The translations under genes were made by a program, and so were the position numbers. From NCBI GenBank assembly GCA_036583965.1, contig JAZBQD010000026.1, positions 4,461,400-4,525,399 of the forward strand: a stretch of 64,000 nucleotides of DNA. Reading direction: 5' to 3'. The first letter of the stretch is position 1, and every line of letters starts with the position of its first letter. The notes beneath the pieces were generated by a model, which was not told where the DNA came from, did not search any database, and saw only the letters and a program-made list of their open reading frames with translations. Of this stretch, positions 35,501 to 47,088 are shown one piece after another. The DNA is from Prunella strophiata (lineage: Eukaryota > Chordata > Aves > Passeriformes > Prunellidae).

Positions 35501-38269
35501 CCCTGCTGGGAGCTGCCAGAGGGGACAGGGGGCTCTGCTCAGCCCTGTGAGGGTCTCCTTTAAGCTCCAGCAGATAGCCTGTGCCGTGGGCTTCTCGTCA
35601 GGGGCGAAAATCATGATGTTATATGGAAGCTGAGAAAGAGGTGGGTGTGGGATGCATGTCTTGCTGGGGCAGTGCACAGATGCTGATGTGCTGTTTTTGC
35701 AGGCAGCAGCCCGGCACCAGTGCCGGTACCTGGTGAACCTGCACGTGCTGCAGTTCCTGCGGGCAGGGGGTGACCCCCAGTGGCTGCGTGGCCTCGAGTT
35801 CATCCCCCCCAAACTCCGCAACCTCAACGAGATCAACAAGATCCTGGCACACCGGCCATGGCTCATCACCAAGGAGCACATCGAGGTACTGGGAAGGCCT
35901 ATCAGCCAGGGACCAGGATGGCAGTGGGGACAGCAGCATCCCCAGGGGCTGCCAGCACCCTGCCCACCTGCCTGTGTCACATTGCTGGTCTGTCTATGTT
36001 CTGCAGAAGCTGCTGAAGATCAGTGAGTGGAGCTGGTCACTGGCAGAGCTGGTGCACTGCCGTTGTCCTGCTGGCACACTGCCACGCACTTGCCAGCTTT
36101 GTCTTCGGCTGTGGCTGCGAGCAGGACGAGGGGCTGGGGGGCCGAGGCTCGCTGAAGCCACTGTCACTTGGGAACCAGTGCTTCTGTGAGGCCTCTGCTG
36201 GCAACAGCTACAGCCAGGAGCTGCTGCGGATCAACCGCAAGCGGGTGAGCCCCCGAGGGTGGGTGTGCAGGGGATGGGGGGATGCCGCTGGGACCACTGC
36301 CCTCACCCCAAAGCCTGTGTCTGTGCAGTCCCTGGACTCCTGCATGGAGCTGGATTCTCTCCGGGAACGCATGCAGCGGATCCATGTGGAGACTGAGGGC
36401 AGGGACGAGATGAGGCTGCTGCAGCAGGAGCGAGAGGAAGGTGAGGGGCAGGGAGCAGAGGTGGGTGTGCAAGGTGGGAGTTCAAATGGCACACCTGTGT
36501 GTTTGTTGCTCCTCTATGCCTTACATTTTCCATGATGTGTGGTTCAGAGCGGCTTATGGAATGCATGTGAGGCAGAGCAAGGGCTGGCTTTCAATGCCTG
36601 ATGTGGCTGGGAACAGGGCAGCTGAGCACTGCTCTGACCCATCTGCAGGGCTCTCCCCTCTTGCAGATACTGACGGGGAAGTCACCGGTGCCACCAACCT
36701 TGCATGCTACATGCAGGACCCTGACTTTGGATACCAAGACTTTGCCCGGCGCGACGAGGATCAGACGCAGGTATTCAGAGTCCAGGTAAGACTCCTGCCC
36801 TCTTGGTGGTAAAAATTATTCAAAAGCTGCTTAAAAAGGGATGTGGTTTGGGCAGAGCCACCTCCAGAGCATATTCACAGAATTCTGCTTCCTGAGGTCT
36901 CCAGCCCTTCTTCCTGGGAACATGCTCCAAGCTCCTTTTTGCAATTGCAAAATCCTCTTGCTGTGCTCAACAGGATTACTCCTGGGAAGACCATGGCTTC
37001 TCACTGGTCAACCGGCTCTACTCTGACATTGGGCATCTCCTGGATGAGAAGTTTAGGATGGTGGATGGTCTGCAAAGCAGTGCCATGGCCAAGCGGCAGG
37101 GCTGTGAACCCTCTGTTTTCAAGCGGGGCATCTGGAACTACATCCACTGCATGTTTGGCATTAGGTAGGGAAACCAACCAACCAACATTGATCCAGGGGA
37201 GAAAACTGAGAAAACTCCTCCGGGTGGGAGGAGGGTAGGGCACTCAGTCTGTCATGCAGATGAGCATGGAGAAGGGACAGAGGTGAATCACCTGCCTGGA
37301 TGTTGAGACAGGCAGGGAAGAGATGCTGAACTGCTCTGGCCAGGGCAGGGGGCTTTGGGGCAAGGTTTCAGTGCCTGGTGGCTGTTGCCATGTGCCCCCC
37401 TGCCCTGTGACTGTGCCATGCCCCAGGCAGAGCACAGGCAAAGTGCTGGCTGTGACTCGCCCCTGTGCTCCCCACAGGTACGATGATTATGACTATGCAG
37501 AAGTGAATCAGCTCCTGGAGCGAATGCTCAAAGTTTACATTAAAACTGTAACCTGCTACCCAGAGAAGACAAACTCAGAAATGTTTGACAGGTTCTGGAA
37601 GCAGTTCAAGCACAGTGAAAAGGTGGGATAGCTGGCCCCTGGCTCTGGCTGTGGTGGGGCTGGGAGCAGGCAGGGGCTGCAAGCTAGGGTGCTTTGGGGG
37701 GGGGGTGTATGGGAGAGATCTTTGACTTACCAAACCAGTCTGAGGCAGGTGGGGGGGAACAGAAACTGACTGTTTGTAAGGAGTTGGGCTTAGTGTGGCA
37801 TGGGGGGTTGCCCACTGTCAGGAGACCTGGGGCACCAGCAGCACAAGCATCTCCAAGGTCCTTACCCCAGTGGTGAGTGCTTCCTGGCGAGCCCTCTGTC
37901 AAGCTGTAACTCACAGGAGCAGCTGCTGTGGGTGTCAGGGGTTGTGCTGCTGCCAGCCTGGAATGCTGGTGCCAAGTATTCAGGGGACTCCCTGGCATGC
38001 AGCTCTGGGAAGCAAGCTAAAGCCTACAGGACTGGGAGGAGGGGAAAAGGGGAGCTGCCTGAGCTGGAAAAATGGGTGGCATTTTGATGACAAAAGACTC
38101 ACTTGCCCAGGTGGGCAGTTGCTTGCACCACTGAGCACAGCACACTTCAGGCTGCCTGAGCCTCTCTGTGTTCCTGCAGGTCCACGTGAACCTGCTCATC
38201 CTGGAGGCCCGGATGCAGGCAGAGCTGCTGTACGCCTTGCAGGCCATCACCCAGTACATGATCTCCTAG
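32565..38269 (+). CDS. Sestrin-family protein, FOXO4-linked (SESN1/SESN3-like)
   Basis: Sestrins restrain mTORC1 by binding GATOR2 and have an alkylhydroperoxidase-like N domain. Nine exons: 32565-32630, 35292-35495, 35703-35885, 36007-36244, 36329-36440, 36667-36785, 36974-37164, 37478-37622, 38180-38269. If one extra base in exon 4 is discounted, the product is 448 aa (human SESN2 480, SESN3 492). The catalytic triad equivalents are present: Cys97, Tyr99, His104 in [12 protein letters not shown]. Family motifs include [51 protein letters not shown] (GATOR2 contact) and HSEKVHVNLL. Five leucine-pocket positions differ from SESN2. Exon 1 ([10 protein letters not shown]...) is poorly conserved, so the N terminus is uncertain; an ATG at 35301 is an alternative. 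As sequenced, the frame shifts at 36058 and stops at 36187. A real lesion and an assembly indel both remain possible. Confidence 0.85.
36057..36058 (+). other. Single-base frameshift in sestrin exon 4
   Basis: Exon 4 is 238 nt (3n+1), yet exons 3 and 5 both demand phase 0. The peptide reads [17 protein letters not shown] up to base 36057 and then, after skipping one base (C57 or T58 of CACTGCC), [19 protein letters not shown]. Read literally, translation ends at TGA 36187-36189. All flanking splice sites are intact. Confidence 0.9.
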
Positions 38270-39600
38270 AGGCTGGAGCTGCGCTGCGGCAGGGCCGGGC
38301 AGCCTCCCCTCCCCTTGAACTCGTGCGGGACCTGTCACGGTGGGACCGACGGCGAGGGATTTCTTGATTTAGTTTACTTGACTCTATTGTTCCTTTTTGT
38401 TGGTTCCCCACCCCAACCCCCCGCCTTGTGGGGGTCACTGAGTGGCCCTGTTACGTGCAATTACCAAACTGTGAGGCAAGTCCGCGCTGCTGAGATGCTG
38501 GAGACTTGAACATGTCCAAGGAGGACTGCCAAAAACATGGGGGAGAGGGAAGTGGGAGGGGACTGGGGCCAGATTAGAGGGATGCTCCTTGCCTAGGGTG
38601 CTGTGGGAGCCTCAGTGGCACAGGGAGGGCAGAGGGGAGAACTGGCTTCCTTCCCTGTGCTGCAGTGGCTGCTCAGCTTGCAAAGCCACACTTGGGCACC
38701 TGTCCTCATCCGGGTGGTGTCTCTCACTTGGGAACAGTGTGGGCAGCATGTGGGTGTGTTGCAATGTTCTGAGTTGCAGGGTTAGGCAGCAAGAAGTGCT
38801 GGCTCCTAGCAAGGGCCCTTCCCCACGACAGCAAGGGGATGCACTTGCTGCCTACGTGTTATGTCCTTTATGTGCCAAACCCTTCTGGGATGGACAAGAG
38901 ATGACCCAGCAAACTCCAAACTGTGAAGCTCTTGCTGGCAGAGCATCCTTGTGCTTTGCTTTCTCCGACAGCGGGATGAGAAGGTCTTTGACAGTGTTCA
39001 GGCACTGGAGGTTTCTGCTGGGGACTTTGGCAGTCCCGAGCCCCTCCTCTGCTTCCCATCAGCAGAGAGGCAGGAGGAACAAGGGAGCCTTGTTAATGTG
39101 TTTGAGTTAATGTGATTTGTATCTTCTTACCACCATGAGAGGGCTGAGGTCCTGTGCCCAGTCACTTGCTTAACAGCATGGTGGAGGAGCCTGTGGTCAG
39201 CACAGGTAAGCTACAGGAAGCTTCTCCATGAATGTGGGTTGGGGGGCACTCTTGGGACTGCCCCATTTGAACAGAGGCAGCCTGTCCACCAGCCTTGCCC
39301 TCTGCCTGGGGGGCTACACCACCATTCCCCCCATCTCCCTGGGTTGCTCCCTGCCTGTGCCACAACCCCTGGCTGGAGAGGTACAAGGGCAGCAGTGCAG
39401 GCTCCAGAGAGCAGCCACAAAAGGGGAATGAAGCCAGCCGTTGTAAGTGGGAGCCTGAAGCAAGGGCAGCTGTCGAGTCAGCCAGTGCACGCTGCTTCAG
39501 TCGACCTGTTTACTGCGTAAATATACGGGGAGAAAACCTTGTGTATGGAAGCTACAGAAAAAGCCTATTTTTGCTATAAATATATTATGTTTGACATGGA
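38270..39600 (+). other. Sestrin 3' UTR / flank
   Basis: Sequence after the sestrin stop (TAG 38267-38269). It has no supported ORF. A T/A-rich patch with TATAAATATATTATG near 39573-39590 is the only poly(A)-signal-like site; a canonical AATAAA was not seen. The real 3' end is not defined by sequence. Confidence 0.4.
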
Positions 39601-40156
39601 TGTGTGATTTATTTCTAGTACATTTTGGGAAGGGGATCCAAACTTGCATGGTTGCTGTGAAGGCAGGACAGCAATGTCTGGCTGACCGCAGCACTGTGAT
39701 GGCTCAAGTGTCAGGAAACCCAACATTCTCAGCCATGCTGGGGTCATGCACTGACAGCTCTGGTCCAAGGCCAGCAGCTGGTCACTGAGGCTACACCTAT
39801 CCTGTTCAGCTCAACTCTGTCCTCTTGCCATGCTCAGATAAGCAACTGCTGCAGCACTGAGTATTTGATAAGAAAAGAGGGAAGTTTTTCAAGGGGCTGT
39901 GGCGTTCCAGCAAGGAATGGAGTGTGCCAAAGGAAGGAGCTGGCTGGTACCTGGTCACACGTGGCCAAGGTGGGGGGTGCTGCTTCTGCAGCTGAAGAAG
40001 CATTTTGCTCACACTCCCAAACAGATGCTCAGTGAGCAAGGCCAGGAACCAGGACCAACTTTTTCCTGATCCATGCTGCTGGTGCTTTCCCTCCACTGGG
40101 GCTAGGCTAGCTTGTACTGGGCCAAGCTGGTGCCTGGGCAGTAAAATGCCAGGACA

Positions 40157-40285
40157 ACTGGTGCTGGGTAGTACCAGCTGAGTCAGTACTGGTGCTGGAA
40201 CTGTGACACCAGTGCAGGCATGACTGGTGCTGGGACAGCTGCCACCAGGCTTGGCTAGACAGTGCTGGGACTGACTGCTGTACTA
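40157..40285. repeat. Degenerate ~31-38-bp repeat
   Basis: The phrase ACTGGTGCTGGG recurs with small changes at 40157, 40188, 40223 and about 40260, with intervening sequence of similar composition (CCAGCTGAGTC / ACCAGTGCAGGCATG). It is short and diverged, with no sign of function. Confidence 0.5.
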
Positions 40286-43094
40286 TCACTCAGCCCCAGT
40301 GAGGGCTGGGCAGGGATCAGGCAGCTGGGTGTACTGCTCTCTGTCAGGGGTAGCATTGGTTAACCATAGCAGGCTAGCTGCCTGCCAGCCAGCTTGCCAG
40401 ACTCCCTGCTGTCCCTGCAACAGCAGCTCTATCCCCTGCAGGGCTGGGACCAGCCACAGCAGCCAGCTCCCCACAGGACTCACCTGCAGTGCTGGGCAGC
40501 CTGCTGCCAGCAGCACCCTCACCTCCCACCACCACCCCATGCTGGCCAGGAAAGGGACAGAGCAGTGACAGCAGGGCTCTGGCTGGGGATGAGGGGCTGC
40601 CTGTCCCAGGTGATGTGAGGTTGGCTCCCTTTTACCTCATCTCTACACCTGCACTAAGGGCTGGCCTTGCAGGGGCTGGGGGCAGCTGCCACACACTCCA
40701 GCTCGCAAAGACCAGCCACACCAGGAAGATGAAGGACTCCATGCTCTCTCAAGCCTGACCATAAACAAGCAGAGGTGCGGGCAAGGCTGCAGGCAGTCAC
40801 ACAGAGCACACCACAAGTCTGGCAATTTCAGTGCTTGGGTCCCTGTATCCTTCATGTGTTTGGGCCAGGATATTCCTCGCCTATTGCTCTGTGGCTGGAA
40901 GAACTGCCAGAGTACAGACTGCCTCACCTCTGCAGGAACCTTCCAGGATATCCTGCACATGGGAGCTGGGACACTGTGACTGTACTGGGGGATTACCACG
41001 GGAGGATGCAGGCACATGCCCAAAGCAGTAACTGAGTTTCTTCCAAAGCTTGTAGCAGAAAGAAGTGCTGGCAGGTGCAGGCAGGACTGCTTTTGTAACA
41101 GCTGAGCCATTCATTCCCAAGCTGCATGGTGGGAGGAATGGTGTGTCCTAGCCCATGGACAACACCAAGGCACACTGCAGCAACAGTACTGCCACAGCTC
41201 CTACAACCCACCCAGTCAGAGTCAGGCCTCTGGCTGCTGCTCTTACCACAGCTCTGAAGGGGAAACAAGAGCACACGAGCTGAGGACAGCTCAGGAGAAG
41301 GCAGTGTGCACCCACCATCTCCCCATGCCCCAGCCCTCCTTCCTCACACACCAGCTTCACCACAAAGGACACATGCAGTAGGGCAGCAGCCTTCCCCCAC
41401 TGTGCTTCTACACGTGGGCCCATCACTGGTGGTACACAGGTATTCATCAACCAGCAGGGGTTGGAGGCAAAGCAGGACTGGGGCCAGAAACCCAGCTGAG
41501 CAGAAAAGCTGTTTTTGCACTGGCTTCATGTACTGCTGTTCTGCAGGCAACTACCCATAGGCCAAAACACTTATGGTGACAAGCTGGGAGAGCTACAAGG
41601 TCTCCAAGTACTGCAAGAAAGGTGCAAATACAATGCATTGAAAACACAGAACACAGCAGGAACTCTTGATGGCTACTGAAGACAGTGTCATCAGTACTCA
41701 TCAAAAGTAACCCTGAGCCAAGCATTCAGGTCCCATTTTGTTCTCCTAGGCAATGCTTAAATGGCACAGGCCAATGCTCAAAGAAATAAAAGAAGTGTTA
41801 ACGGCTACTGGGCAAATGCATGGTCCTCTGTTGCGAGGCAAATTTTGAACACTTTGATCCAATCAGCTGCAAAATCTTGGGCATTTTGTGTCTCCAACAG
41901 CACTCATCATGTACCTGCAAGAAGCCCAAAGTACTCAAGGAACAGACTGGGGGCAGAGAATTCCCCTAAGGATCTCCTCCTAATTCCCCATTTTTGTAAA
42001 CTGAGTTAAATCTAGAAGCAGGACTCTTATGAGCCCCTTAGAGTTATTTAGTTATTTGCATTAACTGTAGTGAAGAATAGAATTCAAAAATAATATACTG
42101 AGTACCCAAAGCTTTGAATGAAAATTTCTGGCTGTACACATATTGTGCAATTTCACAAATGAGCCTTTACCCTCAGCAGTGTTAGAACATCCCAAACTTG
42201 CCCTACGTGTGTCTAACCTGGCCAGTGGAATCCATAGTCTACACTCCTTCCCTCATTTCTCTCTCATCTCCTTACCTGCCACCACTGCTGCTGACACACA
42301 AAGATATTTGAATGTAGCTATACAAAACAGAGTCACCTTTAGCACTCAGGTCTAGAAAGGCAAGAAATGAAGGGACTGAAACAACTCCAGACTAGTCCTG
42401 CAGGATTTAAAACTCCCCAGGGTGAGTTTTAGGGCTTGGCACCCCACAGATCCTCATGCACTGCCAGCAAGGGGATCTATACACTGCAGAGCACACCAGA
42501 GACTTTGTGGGTGGTCACACTGCAACCTTTCTGCCTCAGGCCAACTAAGGGGCATTCCACTGAGGGGGACCCCGAACAGGTGAGGATGGCAGAGGAAAGA
42601 AGACAAGGGCAAGGAAAAATAGCTGGCCCTTGCCACAAGAACAGAACAAACTGGATGAGACACAGAGCAGAGGATTACAGGTTTTTATTTTTCAAACATT
42701 CCCCCCTAGTCTAGCACGTTCTACAGTCTTGCTAGCACAGATGGTAACAAAGCCTGTAATGGTTCAGAAGTTACACTGCTACAGAGAGCAAACAAAAGCA
42801 GAGGTTTATTTAAAAAAAAAATTGTGAGAAATGGGTGGAAGAGTGCACAGGGGATGTGGTGGAAACTATGTCAGGTAGTGGTGCCCTGTGTGCAGCAGAC
42901 ATCTGTGCTAGCAATGCAGAAACCTTTCCTGGGATTGCACCAGGTGAAGACTCCACTGTGCTGGAAGCACCACTTCACAGAACCACCCCAGTGCCCTATG
43001 AAGGCAGCTGCCTTCAGGACAAGTAACCTATCTTCTACGCAGCCAAACCTCTCAAGACACCCTAGGGAACCCCACACCAGCAGTCCCACACCAC

Positions 43095-43143
43095 TGCCCT
43101 TCTGAAAAGCAATGAGGGCTCTGTTTTTGTGTCCCAGAACATC
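43095..43143. repeat. Short dispersed block, copy 1
   Basis: The segment TGCCCTTCTGAAAAGCAATG AGGGCTCTGTT (43095-43125) recurs at 46972-47002 with two mismatches. It continues directly into TTTGTGTCCCAGAA here, which in copy 2 lies about 70 bp further on. Confidence 0.6.
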
Positions 43144-46100
43144 CCCTTCTACCACACACCATAACAGTGCCTCAGCCAGAGAACCATAAATGCAACACTG
43201 TCAGCTCTTACACCTTCAGACTCTGCTGCCTCCTCTCCCTGCTTTACACCACAGTATTAGGAGTGATTTTGATTCCATCAGCTACAGACACATGGGGGGC
43301 AGGGGAAGGCTAGTGAAGAGAGGGGGTCCCTTTCCTGAAGGTCAGGTCAGTGTGGTGATGGGTTAGCTCATGCTCCAAGCCTTCACATGGACAGATCTTT
43401 CAGGCTTCAGAAGTCACCTCTTGCTTGCTTTTCACCACATTAATTAGAACATGTTTTTCATTAGACATGCAACTGAGGCAAGCCCTAAGCTATTCCCTGT
43501 TCATGCTCATGTCCCAAAGTGGATTGATTTGCTTTGGGTTTTTGGGTTTTTTTAATAATGGATCCAAACTTTCACATTTTGGTGACAGTCCAGGACACCA
43601 CTCCCAAGGCACTCCTACCCATGGCACCAGACACAGGTTACTCAATCCTGGAGCAAGGCTAGCCCTGAAGCATTTGAACGTGGCTATAAATAAGCATCTA
43701 AGTAAGAAACGTAACAAATTCTTATCTACATAAAAGCTTTCTAGGCATTTCTTTTGGAAAAGCTGATTAGTGCTACTTGCTTCTATTATGACTCTTGTTT
43801 ATGAATATACCCAGGCTCTGGAATGCTTCATTCCTCTCATCAGGATGATCTGACTGCTGTTTTTAAAGCAGCACAGGATAGGGATGACTTGTTTTTAGAC
43901 ACACCAGCAAGGAAAATTAAGGGCTCCCAGAAGCTTCCAATTCTCCAAGCTCTCACATGAAGCTGGAAGTACATGCTTGGAAGTAAAATATGCGTAAATT
44001 ATAAAGAAAGTTCAAGCAATTTGCTAAACCCAAGTGTAAATAAAAGCAACAAGTCTGCCTCCTACTAAGCTCTAAGGGCCTAGTTACCTGAATCCTTTGT
44101 GGCCCTGAGCTGCATGGTGGCTTCAATGCTGTGTAAGATGGCATTTGATCCTTTGAATATGGAGAAACTTGTTGCCTGAGCTTAGGGAGGACAAGGAACA
44201 CAGCATAAAGTAATGCTTTATGCCAAGAGCCCCCTGCCCACTCCCCTCAGGCACTTATCCAGGAGCACCACTCCCCATGTCACTGGCCCCTTCCCTTCTC
44301 ACCCCACTCACAGCTGCTCTCAAAATCCCCAATCCTTCATTAGAGCAAAAACTAGCCCAAAGTATGGAGCCTGTGGTGCTAATGCAGCATGAAGAGCCAC
44401 CAAGACATTACCTGGGCTCCAGCAGCAGCAAGTAACAAATGCTTTGGGCAAGAATACAAAAAACTGGACAAGTATTGAGCAACCTCCTGCCAGGTACAGC
44501 TTTTCTGCAAGCAGCAGTTTAGGAACTTCAGAGTCTCCTGTGTCCTATGAGGAAGTATCTCAGGCTAAAAAAGCTCAAGGTTTATGAAAATGAAGTGTGT
44601 GTAGAGCTCCCAAATTCTCTGCATCCCTGCCCTCTGTGCCCACAAGACAAGCTATCCTGCTAAACATACAAAAAAAGAAGGTAAGTTGCTTGCCTTGAGC
44701 CTGCAATGTTACATTCATGGCTTATTGAGCACTCCATGAGTCTTCTGAACACCATTCTCAGCACTAGTGCACTCTCAAGCTTCTTCAACCACTGACAGCT
44801 CCTGCTGTGTTGAAGAGACACAAAGCACCTGTACAGACTGCTGCAAGGCAGAAATGTCACTGCCAGGAACCTGGTACAGCAGGAACTCCAGTCAGAGGTG
44901 CTCCTATCTCCAGAAGTATGGCCCAGGGAATATGGGAGAAAAAAGGTATGCACTGTATTCAAAGGACAGGGTCTTTTCTGAACTCACACTAGAGCACTAA
45001 GCATGATGAACCCTGGTGTTGCACCTCCTTCAGCAGGATCAGGTCAAGGACATGAAGGAGCTGAGATGATGCCAGATCTCCCTAGGGTGGTACCTGAGTG
45101 CTCAGGGCCAGGCTCTGTGCAGACAGGGATCAGGGCAGCTCCCCGAGCTGTCTCAGTTAAGGGACACTTTGTAACAGCCTGAAGACAGCACCTCTTTCCC
45201 ACAGACCAACCCAGCCAGAAACAGCTCACCATGGATTTCTGGTCTGAAGCACTGGCTACTAATACTGTCTTTTCTATTGCTCTGGGTTCCATTTTCATGG
45301 GAAATGAGCCAGAGACTTCACATTTACCATGACCACACATACTGGTGTCTTGTCCTTTGATATGTGGCTGTGAATCACGGGCAGCCATTCAACTTGCTCT
45401 GTACATCATTGGATCAACTTCCCTTCAGGAGCCAAGCTAACTATGTGCCAAATAACATAAACCTCTCCAGTCTGTTCACTGCAGCTCAGAATAGCTGATT
45501 CTTCTGTGTGGCACGTGCCATCAAGTGCTGTGAAAGGATATCTATCCACTTGTGTAATGCACTAACTCCAGTGAGAATGTTCATCCATGCCTCAAGTGTG
45601 CAAACCCTGGGATCCCTGCTTAGGAGCTGCCTTTTCATTTATTTGTTACAACGAGGTGTGGCCAGACATGTAGATTGTGAATTTGAAAACATCACTGGGA
45701 GGTCTGCCATGAAGACAGCCTTCAAAACAAAGGTTATCAAACTATTCAAGGCTTTGATGGCATGGCATGCTGTAGATAAGACTTTTGAAGACTCCTTGTT
45801 GGAGGTAACCAGGCAATCACTCCTGTTCCAATTTCCACTCAAATGAAAATGAAAACAGAGCAGACAAGCTGGTGAAACAGTGTGGCTCACTGCACTGCAT
45901 AACACAAACTTTTTGAACTGAGGCCACCTTCAAAAAGGACTGGAGAGCCTTTCTGCCAGACCAAGCCTACCAGAACACCATGAAAGCACCATGTCTACCA
46001 CAGAACCTGCCACTGCAAACACCAAAACAGTGATAGGAACGTGCCACTAATACTCTGAATTTATCTTTTGACCCCTAATTTCTGTTCTGCAAGAATACAG

Positions 46101-46971
46101 AGACAGAGCAGGATCCCAGGTGAACCCCTGAGGGTGAGCCTACACGCTCAAGTTCCCCAGCAGTAGCAGAAGCTTCAGCAAGAAAACAAAACCCCTCAGA
46201 AACCAAAGTGGGCTACCAACTACAACTGATCATGCCCTTGGTAAGGGCTACGCAGAGTGTCAGCAGATCTAGCACAATCCAGTCCACACCATCTCCTCAG
46301 CAGACCAGGGAATCTGTCCTGTGCATCAGCTGCAGGCCAGCTACTCAGGGATTAGCTGAGAACAGCACTGTTAATGATTAGCATTCCCTCCTTTGTGCTC
46401 TTGGCTTGGCAGGAATGCCCAGCCTGAGCAGCTGTGGCTGAATGCCCTGCCAGGCACCTTCCCTCTGCCTCTTCTGGGGAGAGCAGCCATTCCCCAGTTA
46501 CACTGCTGTGTCCTTCCCACTTTTCCAACAACATTTCCAGCTTCTTGGCCCAAAATGCCTTAGGCCTGCCCCCTCCCATACTGTAGTGTTATCTGGTATG
46601 AAGGGGACAGATGCAGCAAATGTGTTTTGTTTCTTTTTATCCAATAATCTCGTTTTTCAATTAAAATATATAATATATATTTAAAAAGGTTTAGAAAAGC
46701 TTCTATGTAATTTGCACCTACTTTTACACATAGATTACAATAATGTACAACTCTTCCCCACAGTGGTTTGAAACCACAGGGACCTGCCAATTCCTTCTCC
46801 TCAATCATATACATCATCAAACATCAAATGTGTTTGTTCCTAATACAGCTCTGAAAAAGTCTGTTGCCTTCTCAGACGGAGAGATGCATAATAGGGACAC
46901 ACATTACATTGGCTTCATGTTCACTGTAGAAAGTTCCCAGATTAGTAAAAAAATATTTCATCTATAGAAAA

Positions 46972-47088
46972 TGCCCTTCTGAAAAGCAACCAGGGCTCTG
47001 TTAAGGCCACACCCAGGCTTTCCATTTTGCTGCTGTAGCAAGACAGATCAAAAACAAACCCAAAACAATGTTTTATGTCCCAGAAAGC
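46972..47088. repeat. Short dispersed block, copy 2, with internal insertion
   Basis: Matches copy 1 at 29 of 31 bases (46972-47002). About 70 bp follow with no counterpart, then TTTTATGTCCCAGAA, the second half of the copy-1 block. Identity of the repeat family is unknown. Confidence 0.55.

Noticed and set aside
32565..38269. Calling the sestrin gene SESN3 or SESN1 outright
   Set aside because: Motif similarity is mixed and the location next to FOXO4 does not match either known locus, so no symbol was assigned.
40541..40742. Joining the signal-like frame at 40742-40649 to a candidate exon at 40541-40484
   Set aside because: The join reaches a stop codon within seven codons in the required phase.
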